This document shows positions 1 to 6,462 of a stretch of DNA of 18,620 nucleotides, in pieces (position 1 is the stretch's first letter; every line of letters begins with the position of its first letter). Source of the DNA: Opitutaceae bacterium (GTDB taxonomy: Bacteria > Verrucomicrobiota > Verrucomicrobiae > Opitutales > Opitutaceae); the NCBI GenBank assembly GCA_031266495.1, contig JAISAX010000855.1, positions 1 to 18,620 on the forward strand, given 5' to 3'. Position numbers and translations under genes: made by a program. The notes under the pieces were generated by a model. The model was not told the DNA's origin. It saw only the letters and a program-made list of their open reading frames with translations, and made no database searches.

Positions 1-172
1 TTTGTTTAGTTGATACGGAGGATATTGGTTTGTACCCTGTAGCTGCGAGCTTGCGTTCGCAGGCTCTCCGGAGGGGGCGATTCCCCGCGAATTTGCGTTT
101 GCCACTACGCTTGTCCGCAACGTTTCCGGGCCTCCCTCCGGTGCGCGACCGGCAGCCAGTTTTTCTTTTGTC
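1..172. other. Leader region upstream of the broken porin gene, with a REP-like hairpin
   Basis: No gene is visible here. The stretch precedes the porin start at 173 and should hold its promoter and 5' untranslated region, but I cannot place convincing -35/-10 boxes. An imperfect inverted repeat lies at 47-66 (GAGC..GCG / CGC..GCTC). Its surroundings (CTGTAGCTGCGAGCTTGCG) resemble the start of the REP-like element at 14700-14782 (CTGTAGGGGCGTTGCTTGCG), so this may be a partial copy of the same family. No Shine-Dalgarno sequence is evident before the ATG at 173. Confidence 0.4.
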
Positions 173-271
173 ATGAAAATCAAAATACAAAAACCGAAGA
201 TCAACACCAACACCACGCGGGCACGGCTCGCGGCCTTGGCCGCAGGCGCTGCGCTTGCTGTTTCCCCGGCG
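173..271 (+). pseudogene. Porin (Porin_5-like), N-terminal signal-peptide remnant
   Basis: The first 33 codons encode a typical Sec signal peptide: a basic, Asn/Thr-rich n-region, then a hydrophobic core (LAALAAGAALAVSPA) where cleavage is expected. After the Ser-Pro-Ala the reading frame becomes Arg-rich and has no porin character, because it is now reading antisense to a minus-strand phage gene. The matching C-terminal 70 residues of a porin occur on the same strand at 5442-5654, just before the coiled-coil gene. I infer that 173-271 and 5442-5654 are the two ends of one porin gene whose middle (probably several hundred codons) has been replaced by phage DNA. The exact breakpoint near 270-275 cannot be fixed by eye, and the two ends could come from different paralogous porins. 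Confidence 0.6.
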
Positions 272-448
272 GTCCGGCAGAGGGACCGGTCCGATGAGCG
301 GACCGACTGGAGCGGTGGCAGACGATTCCGCCTGGATTGCTGGCGCTTCCGGCATGGGCGACGGCTCCGGCGTGGACGGGAGGCTGACATCCGGTTCCGG
401 ATGCCGTTGGCGGAACTCTCTCACTAGCCGGTCCAGGAGCGTGCCCAT
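272..448 (-). CDS. Truncated phage gene, 5' portion (unknown function)
   Basis: An ATG at 446-448 lies one base after the stop codon (450-452) of the upstream phage gene, the tight packing expected of a phage structural operon. The product begins MGTLLDRLVREFRQRHPEP and continues into a Pro/Glu-rich stretch (PSTPEPSPMPEAPA). It runs into the porin remnant near 272, after which the frame stays open only because it is antisense to the signal-peptide region. About 59 residues are therefore phage-derived and the 3' end is missing. In phage gene order this position, after a gpG-like protein, often holds a tail or head-completion gene, but nothing in the residues identifies the family. Confidence 0.45.
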
Positions 449-449
449 G

Positions 450-1523
450 TCAGCCTCCCTCCCCCTCTCCGACCAGCACGCCTGCATAGTCCACCAGCAC
501 GCATGTATCATCTTGCGTGGCTTCCAGGATTATTGGGGTGGTGGCCCTGCGATCCCCGTTCGCATCTTCTCCGCCAAAGTCAACTTCGCGTCGTTCTTTC
601 CCAACTACTAATTTGGATGTCAGTTCAGGATAATACCCGGATGACAACAGACTCAGGGTGGAAGACTCAGGGTAAACCGAATTGGAAACAAACCCAAAGC
701 CGTTTGTGTTGTTTTTCCTCCGGCTTTCGCTCTCGTAATAGTCTGCGGTTGTGCCATTGGTCGGGAGCCCTTGGCTTGCGAGCATCCCAACCGTGGCAAC
801 CTTTGAGCGTTGGGGGTAGTTTCCTAAGTTGTTTACGTATGATTCGCTGGCGGAATGAACGTCATAGTAAGGGGTCGATATACCGCAAACCTCAGCCTCG
901 AATGAGGTGTAACGGAAGGCATTGGGAACCAGATTCCAATCAGACTCTGCCGTCCAGGCTTTGGCGTAACTGAAAGGTATCAACCCTTGCCGAAGGGCGG
1001 TTTTGCCGGGGATGATTTTTTTGTCGGCGCGGATGGTGACGGATTTTTTGAGGGCGTACAGGATGGTATCCTTTTGCCCTTTGGCTTCGGAGGGGAGGGC
1101 GAGGGCGACGGGTTGTCTGTTTTTTCCAAATACGAGCTTGAGTTTGCCGGAGAAGTGGTCGCCTGCGCGTTTTCCGTGCGCCAGGGGGTGGACGGGGATG
1201 GTGAGGTATTTTTTCTTTTTTTTACTCACGGTGCCTCCGTAGTAATGGAGGCGGATGCCAACCTGGTTGACCGAGATGGTCACGGTGTCGCCCTGGACGG
1301 TGTACGAGGTCTTGTCGGCGGCCTTGCCGTAGTACTGTGTGCGGGTGCCTCCGAGGCGGTTGGGGTGCGCCTTGCCGTAGGCGACGAGGTGATCCGTCAC
1401 GAGGCGGGTCAGGTCTTGCCCGATGACGGGCGCGATGCGCTCGGGGGCGATGGCTTTGGCGAGGCGGGCGGGGAGGCCGCGGGCCTTGCCGGTGATCCCG
1501 ATCTGGACGGCGAGGCCGCTCAT
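450..1523 (-). CDS. Phage virion morphogenesis (gpG-like) protein with unusual C-terminal extension
   Basis: The start ATG (1521-1523) overlaps the stop of the preceding small gene as ATGA. The product has 357 residues. Residues 1 to about 180 resemble the Mu gpG / Phage_tail_S virion morphogenesis family, which acts in head completion and tail attachment: MSGLAVQIGITG start, a lysine-rich turn followed by KKKYLTIPVHPLAHGKRAG, then LYALKKSVTIRADKKIIP, where such proteins normally end after about 20 more residues. Here the frame continues for about 177 residues of Ser/Asn/Tyr-rich sequence with no family resemblance I know. That part (about 450-985) is visibly lower in GC than the rest of the phage block. 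It may be a separate gene fused by deletion, or inserted DNA. The head assignment is fairly sure; the extension is of unknown function. Confidence 0.55.
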   Translation of the reverse strand: MSGLAVQIGITGKARGLPARLAKAIAPERIAPVIGQDLTRLVTDHLVAYGKAHPNRLGGTRTQYYGKAADKTSYTVQGDTVTISVNQVGIRLHYYGGTVSKKKKKYLTIPVHPLAHGKRAGDHFSGKLKLVFGKNRQPVALALPSEAKGQKDTILYALKKSVTIRADKKIIPGKTALRQGLIPFSYAKAWTAESDWNLVPNAFRYTSFEAEVCGISTPYYDVHSASESYVNNLGNYPQRSKVATVGMLASQGLPTNGTTADYYESESRRKNNTNGFGFVSNSVYPESSTLSLLSSGYYPELTSKLVVGKERREVDFGGEDANGDRRATTPIILEATQDDTCVLVDYAGVLVGEGEGG

Positions 1524-1720
1524 GCGTTGGCCCTCCGTTTTTTTTCGCTTGCAATGCGGGTGGCGGGGGCGGATATTGAGGGTCCTGAAGGCAACCGGTG
1601 GCCAGCGCATGCAATTCCACGCCCCACCGTGTAGCGCCGGGGAGTAGCGCCCCTGGTTGCATCTTTCTTGTAGTGCCGCCCGGTTTCCGGGCGGCTTTTC
1701 TTTTGGGCCGTTTTTTTCAT
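1520..1720 (-). CDS. Small basic protein (66 aa) between MuF-like and gpG-like genes
   Basis: The ATG (1718-1720) overlaps the stop of the MuF-like gene as ATGA, and its own TGA (1520-1522) overlaps the gpG-like ATG in the same way. A GGGGGAGC Shine-Dalgarno-like sequence sits just upstream of the start. Overlaps at both ends suggest real, translationally coupled coding. The product is very rich in Lys and Arg (MKKTAQKKSRPETGRHYKK at the N-terminus, EKKRRANA at the C-terminus) and has no recognisable domain. Its position directly behind a gene with a nuclease-like C-terminus is where an immunity protein would sit, but immunity proteins are usually acidic, so that role is doubtful. A strong plus-strand hairpin (1675-1699) lies inside it, so the ORF could also be a by-product of a repeat insertion. 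Confidence 0.45.
   Translation of the reverse strand: MKKTAQKKSRPETGRHYKKDATRGATPRRYTVGRGIACAGHRLPSGPSISAPATRIASEKKRRANA
1675..1704 (+). terminator. Terminator-like hairpin on the plus strand, antisense to the 66-aa gene
   Basis: A perfect 9-bp stem (GCCGCCCGG at 1675-1683, CCGGGCGGC at 1687-1695) with a TTT loop is followed by TTTTCTTTT, which is the form of a Rho-independent terminator read on the plus strand. All genes around it are on the minus strand, so it either ends an antisense transcript or is a REP-like palindrome. A second weaker inverted repeat (GCGCCGGGG / TAGCGCCCC, about 1634-1652) lies just upstream. Confidence 0.5.
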
Positions 1721-3108
1721 TTGCTCCCCCTTGCCGGATTGAAACCGGTGACAAGCCATTGGCTTTTTGATCCTTTGCTCCGGCTGCTGAGGATCACGAG
1801 GTTGCCTTTGTAGTTGATTTCCCGCTTCCAGACCTGCCGGTCCGTCATTTCCTTGCCGTTCCAGGCCTTGATGGTGGCGAGTTCGGGTTCCCCTTTTTCG
1901 CCTTTCACGATCCACTCGGGGACGTGCAGGAGGTCGGCGGCGTGCTTGCTGTCGATGTGCGCGACACCGCCGCCTTCGCGGTGCGTGCGGCCTTTTGTAT
2001 CCGGTTTTTTGATGCCGGTGTTTCCGTGGGCAAACTCGATGGTGCCGAGGTCTTTCACGAACATGGCGTCGCGGATGGAGCCGGATTTGCGGCGCTGGAG
2101 GCGCTGGATGGCGGCCCGGCCCCGGGCGATATTGTCGTCGTCGGGGAGGTGCTGTTCTCCCCGGGCCGGGCGGCGGCCGAGGGAATCGCGGCGGCGGTGG
2201 GGAGCGGGTGAGCCGGGGCGCGTGTCGCCGGTTTCGCTCCATCTGCCGTCGTCGGCTCGGGGCTGGGCGGGGTCGTAGTCGTTGGCGAGGAAGTGGAGGA
2301 CGCCGTCTGCGTCGAATGCGGCGAGGCCGCTGTCCTCGATGGCTTCGCGGAGCCATTGGGCGCGGGTGGCGGGGGCGGCGGCGAGTTCCTCGTCTCCGAA
2401 GGGGGCTTCGCCGGGGTCGAGGATGGTATCGGGGTCCATGATACCGAGGGCGACGGCCTCGTCGCGGTCGATGTCGCGGACGCGCATGAGGGAGTGGAAG
2501 GCGTAGGGGGGCCAGGGGTTGCCGAGGCCGTCGGGGAAGAGGGCGGGGTTGCCGAGTTCCGTCCACACGGGGTCGGTCTTGAGGGCGATCATGCGGCCGC
2601 CGATGGCGGGGGGGCCTCCGGCGTCGATCCAGCGCTGGCCCCAGTCGCGTTCGGCTTCGGAGCCTCCGGCGGGAGTGCCGATGCGGTAGAGTTCCTGCGC
2701 GGGAAATTCTTCGAGGACGGCGGGGGTCATGCCCTGGGCATGACGGCCGGCGTTGGCGGCCATGTCGGCCTGGGTCTCGATGACGAGCCGGCGGCGTTGC
2801 GGGGAGAGGAGGTCTTGCAGGGTGCCTTCCTTGCCTTCGGGGGCGATGTAGCCGTCCTTCTCCAGGCTTTCGCGGAGGGCGAGCATGCCGTCCGTGACGC
2901 CGGTCTTGCCCTGGAGGATGTTTTGTACGGAGCCGGAGATTTTCTGGAGGGTGTTGACGCTTTCGAGTGTGGCGCTCCAGAGGGAGCGGCGGCGGATTTC
3001 CGCGCTGAACTGGCGCATGTCCGCCGTGAGCGCCGAGGTGGGCAGGAGGTTGCGCATGGCGAGGGACTGGAGGGCTTCCCCGAAGGTCATTGGCGCGGTG
3101 AAGAGCAT
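1717..3108 (-). CDS. Phage head morphogenesis (MuF-like) protein fused to a C-terminal nuclease-like domain
   Basis: 463 residues. Residues about 85-230 carry the signature of phage minor-head proteins that replace MuF in related prophages: VIETQADMAANAGRHAQ, AQELYRI, DWGQRWIDAGGPP, GRMIALKTDPVW, then NPWPPYAFHSLMRVRDIDRD. Residues 278-291 (YDPAQPRADDGRWS) are the (D)PxQPRxxxGR(W/F) linker often found before fused domains in MuF-type proteins. Residues about 350-463 (EFAHGNTGIKKPD, GVAHIDSKHA, WIVKGEKGEPEL, KGNLVILSSR) resemble the phage barnase/EndoU/colicin-like (PBECR-type) nuclease group, known as the toxic tip of MuF polymorphic toxins. Family knowledge places the N-terminus in the virion head; delivery of the C-terminus into the host cell is inference. 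The stop overlaps the next start as ATGA. Confidence 0.65.
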   Translation of the reverse strand: MLFTAPMTFGEALQSLAMRNLLPTSALTADMRQFSAEIRRRSLWSATLESVNTLQKISGSVQNILQGKTGVTDGMLALRESLEKDGYIAPEGKEGTLQDLLSPQRRRLVIETQADMAANAGRHAQGMTPAVLEEFPAQELYRIGTPAGGSEAERDWGQRWIDAGGPPAIGGRMIALKTDPVWTELGNPALFPDGLGNPWPPYAFHSLMRVRDIDRDEAVALGIMDPDTILDPGEAPFGDEELAAAPATRAQWLREAIEDSGLAAFDADGVLHFLANDYDPAQPRADDGRWSETGDTRPGSPAPHRRRDSLGRRPARGEQHLPDDDNIARGRAAIQRLQRRKSGSIRDAMFVKDLGTIEFAHGNTGIKKPDTKGRTHREGGGVAHIDSKHAADLLHVPEWIVKGEKGEPELATIKAWNGKEMTDRQVWKREINYKGNLVILSSRSKGSKSQWLVTGFNPARGSK

Positions 3109-3157
3109 GGGTGAATTTTCGATTCTCGATTCCCGATTTTCGATTGGTAGTTATTTT
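3109..3157. repeat. Short degenerate tandem repeat between the methyltransferase and MuF-like genes
   Basis: The gap contains four imperfect copies of a roughly 8-bp unit, TTCGATTY (about 3118-3145: TTCGATTC, TCGATTCC, CGATTTTCGATT). It is AT-rich compared with the genes on either side. The nearest start codon on the minus strand (3106-3108) has no Shine-Dalgarno sequence in it. Similar degenerate repeats fill other gaps in this window. Confidence 0.5.
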
Positions 3158-4017
3158 TTAGCTACGCGAGAGGTGGCAGGCGATCCACTCCGCGACGTGC
3201 GGACAGACAGCGTTTCCGGCACCAAATGCTTCCGCAGTGCTGGCCGCATCCAGTCCGTACAAAAACCCTGAATCGCGAGACATTCGCTCCCGCTCAACCA
3301 TCGCACGCCATCCGTCCTGCTCAGCAACGAGAGGCTCGCTGCCAAGACAGGTCCTTGTCGCAGTGCTGCGGGCCTGTAGAGTATAGCCAGGCCATGCGTC
3401 CGCGAGCCGTGGCTTTGTGAACGGCGCAAGCGCACCAGGTATGCTCTCCACTGGTGCGGCATCAGCTAGGATGTCGATTGCGGGGTAGCGTCCAAGACCC
3501 GCGACCAGGAAGATGCGACGACGGCGCGCGGGGCTTCCGAAATATTGAGCGTCAAGCACGCGCCAGTATCCCAGATACCCGCACTCGGCAAGCTGCCGGA
3601 TGACCTCCTGAATGTCCTCGCAATCGTTGGAATTGAGCAGCGCAGGGACGTTCTCCAGGACCATCCAGGGGGGTTGTATTTTTTTGAGGATACGAACCAC
3701 CTCGAAGAAGAGTCCGGAGCGTTTACCGGCAAGGCCGACAGCGGAACGGTCTTTCCGGGAATAGCCGCTGGTGGAGATGTCCTGGCACGGGAAGCCGGCC
3801 GTGATGCAATCGACTTTGCAAAGCTCCTGCGGGCCGACTGCACGCACGTCCGCAAAGCGGGCGGCATCGGGAAATCGGTGAGCAAGGACAGCCCGGTTGA
3901 GGGGGGTGATTTCGACTTGCCACGCGGTGCGCCAGCCGGCGCGCTCGAAGCCGAGATCGAAGCCGCCGATGCCCGCGAAGAGCGAGCCGAGCGTGAGGAT
4001 TTTTTCCCTTTTGTCAT
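3158..4017 (-). pseudogene. DNA (cytosine-5)-methyltransferase, phage-borne, start out of frame
   Basis: A C5-cytosine methyltransferase with its motifs in order: I (LGSLFAGIGGFDLGFERAG), IV with the catalytic Cys (GFPCQDIS), VI (VLENVPALL), VIII (QYFGSPARRRRIFL), a short target-recognition region, and X (FGAGNAVCPHVAEW). Such orphan enzymes usually protect phage DNA from host restriction. The natural start appears to be the ATG at 4015-4017 (MTKGKK..), but the A6 run at 4000-4005 puts it one base out of frame with motif I; seven A would give MTKGKKILTLGSLFAG and a 286-residue enzyme. The only in-frame ATG upstream (4226-4228) lies deep inside the previous gene and gives a low-complexity Ser/Pro N-terminus, so it is probably not used. 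It could be a sequencing error, real decay, or a phase-variable tract. Confidence 0.75.
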
Positions 4018-4043
4018 TTTTTACGGATACGTTTGCGCGGGAG

Positions 4044-4499
4044 TCACAGGGAGGACAGGGACTTTTGCGTGAAGCGGCGGGGGCCGCGGCTGGCTTGCTC
4101 GACGGAGTCGCAGGCTCCCTGGACTTCGGGCTCGACGGGATCGTCGGGCTTGCTGACGAGCAGCTTTTTTTCGCGCAGGGCGATGAGGGTGCTGTGCGCG
4201 ATGTCGAGGGCTTTTCGCTGATCTTCATTGAGCTTGAGTTTGAGGCGGCCCATGAGGGGCGCGATGATGAGGTAACAGGTGTCCGTGCGGAGTTCAGGGG
4301 GGATGGTGAGTGGTGTCGCGGATACGCGGTTATCGGGGTTGCTGGCGATGTAGGCGCGGACTTTGGAGATCACATCCGCCGCCACCTGGACGAACGGGTC
4401 GGCCTGGCCGGTGGCAAGGACCGCCGTACGGAGGGAGGTCATTTGCAGGGCGACTAGGTAGTCGTTCAGATCGGCGGCGGCGAGTGTAATCCATTTCAT
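4044..4499 (-). CDS. Phage head-tail connector-like protein
   Basis: 151 residues, starting MKWITLAAADLNDYLVALQ. The pattern W-I-T-x-x-x-D, then LRTAVLATGQADPFVQVAADVISKVRAYIAS, an Asn-Arg turn, TIPPELRTDTCYLIIAPLMGRL and LNEDQRKALDIAHSTL matches the small all-alpha protein normally encoded directly after this type of major capsid gene, comparable in role to Mu gp36 / DUF1320 connectors that join head and tail. It lies 80 bp behind the capsid gene and 26 bp before the methyltransferase start. Its last 20 or so residues (RGPRRFTQKSLSSL) are basic and variable. The family call rests on pattern memory and gene order. Confidence 0.55.
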   Translation of the reverse strand: MKWITLAAADLNDYLVALQMTSLRTAVLATGQADPFVQVAADVISKVRAYIASNPDNRVSATPLTIPPELRTDTCYLIIAPLMGRLKLKLNEDQRKALDIAHSTLIALREKKLLVSKPDDPVEPEVQGACDSVEQASRGPRRFTQKSLSSL

Positions 4500-4579
4500 G
4501 ATACGTATGGGAAAAGGGGGGGGGACTCCGGACTCCGGACGATGGACGCCGGAATCCGGAGGGTGGCGGGGGGGGGGAA
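4500..4579. repeat. Gap with two poly-G tracts and CCGGA direct repeats
   Basis: The 80-bp gap between the capsid and connector genes holds a G9 run (4516-4524), a G10 run (4568-4577), and repeated GACTCCGG / GACGCCGG / AATCCGG units between them. The CCGGACTCCGGAC and GGAATCCGG elements can pair into a weak hairpin. Long homopolymers like these are prone to length change and to miscalling. Confidence 0.6.
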
Positions 4580-5440
4580 TCAGGTCGCGGGGCTGACGTT
4601 GAGGCGGGCGAAACCGACCGTGCTTGTGCCGAGGATGTTGTCGTAATGCTCGATGATGATTTCGAGTAATTTTTCGGCGGGGCCGAACTGGCGGCGGAAG
4701 ACGCGGAAGCGCCCGGCGGAGCCGAGAGGCGTGGTGAAGAATTGCTTCATGTGGCTGGGGTCGTCCTTGCTCAAACCGTCATAGGCAAGGAAGCCGTAGA
4801 CAGTGCTTCCCACGATACGCTGCTTGGCGGTTTTGGTGGCTTGGAAGATGGCCTTGTCGATGCGGAGGTCGCCAAGCATGAGGTCGGCGGCAACGTCGGC
4901 GGGGGTCTTGGCGAGGCCGGCGAATGAGCCTGCCTTGTCGCCGCCCTCGTATGCGGAGCGGCGAAGATTCCAGGCGACGAGGCCCATGAGTCCACGATTT
5001 GGATACACGCCGGAGGCGAGTTGCGCGTCGGCGAGGGCGGAGCGGATGTCGCCGTCGGGCTGGGTGTCGGCGCCCCAGGTGACCGCGGTGCCGGCGCCAA
5101 GGGCGTTGAGGACCGTCATGGCGGCATGTATTTGTTGCGGATGATGCGCTGCATGAGCATGGCCGTGATGGACTCTTCGTTGACGGCGCCGCCCTCTTCG
5201 TCGAGGTCGATGACGGTGCGGAGGCCGCGATTCCTGGTCTTGGCCTGTTGTTCGGATCCGGCATACTCGACGGTCTTGAAGCCGCCGCCGATGGGGCGGT
5301 CGTCGTCGGTTTCGGTGAGGAAGACCTTGCTGGCGTCGGCGAGCTTCCAGTCGAAGCGGCGGGCAACCTGGATGGGCGGGGCGATGTAATCGACGGCGGC
5401 GAGGAGGTTTTCCGGGTCGCGGTAGCCGAATGTGTATTGG
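4580..5440 (-). pseudogene. Phage major capsid protein, 5'-truncated and frameshifted
   Basis: Two frames join into one capsid protein. The upstream frame (about 5440 to 5117) reads TQYTFGYRDPENLLAAVDY.. to NRGLRTVIDLDEEGGAV.. and ..MLMQRIIRNKYMPP, then TGA. The downstream frame (5119 to 4580) continues with VLNALGAGTAVTWGADTQPD, ..ASGVYPNRGLMGLVAWNLR, ..TVYGFLAYDG and ..IIIEHYDNILGTSTVGFARL. Known capsid proteins of this family run NRGL(R/T)V..D.DE, R..RNE, A..TW...DPD.D, GI.PNR...G..AW and L.FFA.D as one chain. Adding one base in the CC before ATGACGG (about 5120-5122) fuses the frames. The N-terminus is missing: the gene runs straight into the porin tail near 5441 with no start codon. It would have formed the head shell, but this copy cannot be functional as written. 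Confidence 0.7.
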
Positions 5441-5441
5441 G

Positions 5442-5654
5442 TACCGCAAAGTCGAAAGCGACGCGGTGATCGACGCCTTCACCGACTCCGACTTCGGCCT
5501 CGGGGGCACCAACGTCAAGGGCTACACCCTCTCCGCCAGCCTGGCGCTCTCGAAGCGCGTCTGGTCGCGCATCCTGTGGATGAGTTCCGACAGCGTCGCC
5601 GGCCCCAAATTCAGCGCCGACACCCTCCAAATCGACCTCAACGCCAAGTTCTGA
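5442..5654 (+). pseudogene. Porin (Porin_5-like), C-terminal remnant
   Basis: The last 70 residues match the end of Porin_5-type outer-membrane barrels: YRKVESDAVIDAFTDSDFG, then GGTNVKGYTL, alternating beta-strand residues, a Trp/Met-rich strand (WSRILWMSSD), SVAGPKFSADTLQIDLNAKF and a terminal Phe, the outer-membrane insertion signature. There is no usable start: phage capsid sequence begins immediately upstream on the opposite strand. The stop is 8 bp before the coiled-coil gene, so the porin was probably the first gene of that operon. The 5' fragment is at 173-271. Together they represent only about 100 of the several hundred residues of a normal porin. Confidence 0.75.
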
Positions 5655-5662
5655 TCCGTCCC

Positions 5663-6298
5663 ATGAAAACAGTATCCAAACTTATATTACACACGCTGGC
5701 CGGCCTGTTTCTCGCCAGCGCCGCCCTGGCGCAGCAGCCCGATGCGGCGGCGCAGATCGAACTGCGCCTGCGCGAGGCCCTGCGCGCCACCACCCTCCAG
5801 TTGCGCACCGCCCAGACCGAGCTGGCCGCGCTCCAACTCGTGAAGGACGAGATCGAAAAAGAGCGCGACGCCTTCAAGAAAGAACTGGCCGTCTTGAAAA
5901 AACTGGCCGAGGCCGAGCGCGCGGCCTCCGAAAAGACCGTCGATGGCCTCAACAAGCGCCTTGAGGAAAAGGATACCAAAATCGCCGAACTCACGGCCAC
6001 CGGCGACCGGTGGAAAAAGACCGCCGAGGACACGCACGCGCTCGCGCAGAAGCTCGACGCCGAGCGCAACCGCCTGGAAATCGCCAACGCCGAACTCGAA
6101 CGCCGCGCCGCCGACCGCGAGGCGAAGAACGTGGCGCTGGTGCGGCTCTCCCAGGAGATCCTCACGCGGCTGGAGCGCTTCGGCCTAGGCGACGCACTCA
6201 CCGCCCGCGAACCCTTCGTGCGCACCAAGCGCGTCGAATTGCAAACCCTCGTGCAGGACTACGCCGACCGCATCACCGACAACAAAGCCGCCCGCTAA
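5663..6298 (+). CDS. Exported periplasmic coiled-coil protein
   Basis: 211 residues. A signal peptide (MKTVSKLILHTLAGLFLASA..ALA, cleavage before QQPD) is followed by a long, highly charged alpha-helical region, residues about 25-170, with heptad spacing of Leu and Ala (ELAALQLVKDEIEKERDAF, LKKLAEAERAASEKTVDGL, KLDAERNRLEIANAELE). This predicts a parallel coiled coil. A short C-terminal block (EPFVRTKRVELQTLVQDYAD) is different in character and looks conserved. The gene lies 8 bp after the porin stop and upstream of the parvulin and tpsA genes. Its position suggests it spans or scaffolds the periplasm for the porin or the TPS pathway, but nothing in the sequence shows an activity. I recognise no named family. 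Confidence 0.8.
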   Translation: MKTVSKLILHTLAGLFLASAALAQQPDAAAQIELRLREALRATTLQLRTAQTELAALQLVKDEIEKERDAFKKELAVLKKLAEAERAASEKTVDGLNKRLEEKDTKIAELTATGDRWKKTAEDTHALAQKLDAERNRLEIANAELERRAADREAKNVALVRLSQEILTRLERFGLGDALTAREPFVRTKRVELQTLVQDYADRITDNKAAR

Positions 6299-6462
6299 AT
6301 AAGTAACAAGTATCAAGAAAAGCCGGCGGCGCTTCGCGCCAACTTAAAACTTAAACAGGCCGCGCAGCGGCTCCCTTCAACTGCGCCGCAGGCGCTCCAA
6401 TCGTAAATCGTAAATCGTAATTCGTAAATCATAAATCTCATGCCACCGAATCTTCCCAACCC
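6299..6462. repeat. Intergenic hairpins and 7-bp tandem repeats before the parvulin gene
   Basis: No gene. The first part has small GC hairpins: GGCGC-TTC-GCGCC at 6328-6340 and CCGC-GCA-GCGG at about 6360-6370. At 6400-6437 a 7-bp unit ATCGTAA repeats about five times with single changes (TTCGTAA, ATCATAA). The hairpins lack a T-tract, so they are poor terminators; they could stabilise the upstream message or attenuate transcription. The start at 6463 has no clear Shine-Dalgarno sequence. Confidence 0.6.

Noticed and set aside
503..973. Plus-strand ORF opposite the gpG-like extension
   Set aside because: Trp/Arg/Ser-rich, no motif, no upstream signals; the minus frame continues from a real gene.
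2293..3114. Long plus-strand ORF opposite the MuF-like gene
   Set aside because: It is the antisense frame of a GC-rich gene with a convincing protein family; its product is Gly/Val/Glu low-complexity without motifs.
4015..4228. In-frame ATG at 4226-4228 as start of the methyltransferase
   Set aside because: It would overlap the connector gene by about 185 bp and add a Ser/Pro low-complexity N-terminus; a missing A in the A6 run explains the start better.
5105..5135. Two separate overlapping genes (ATGA) instead of one frameshifted capsid gene
   Set aside because: Both frames match consecutive parts of a single known capsid family, so one missing base is more likely than two genes.
272..5441. 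Complete Mu-like transposable prophage inserted in the porin
   Set aside because: No transposase, Mu-type ends or target duplication; genes are cut at both borders and the porin middle is absent rather than just split.
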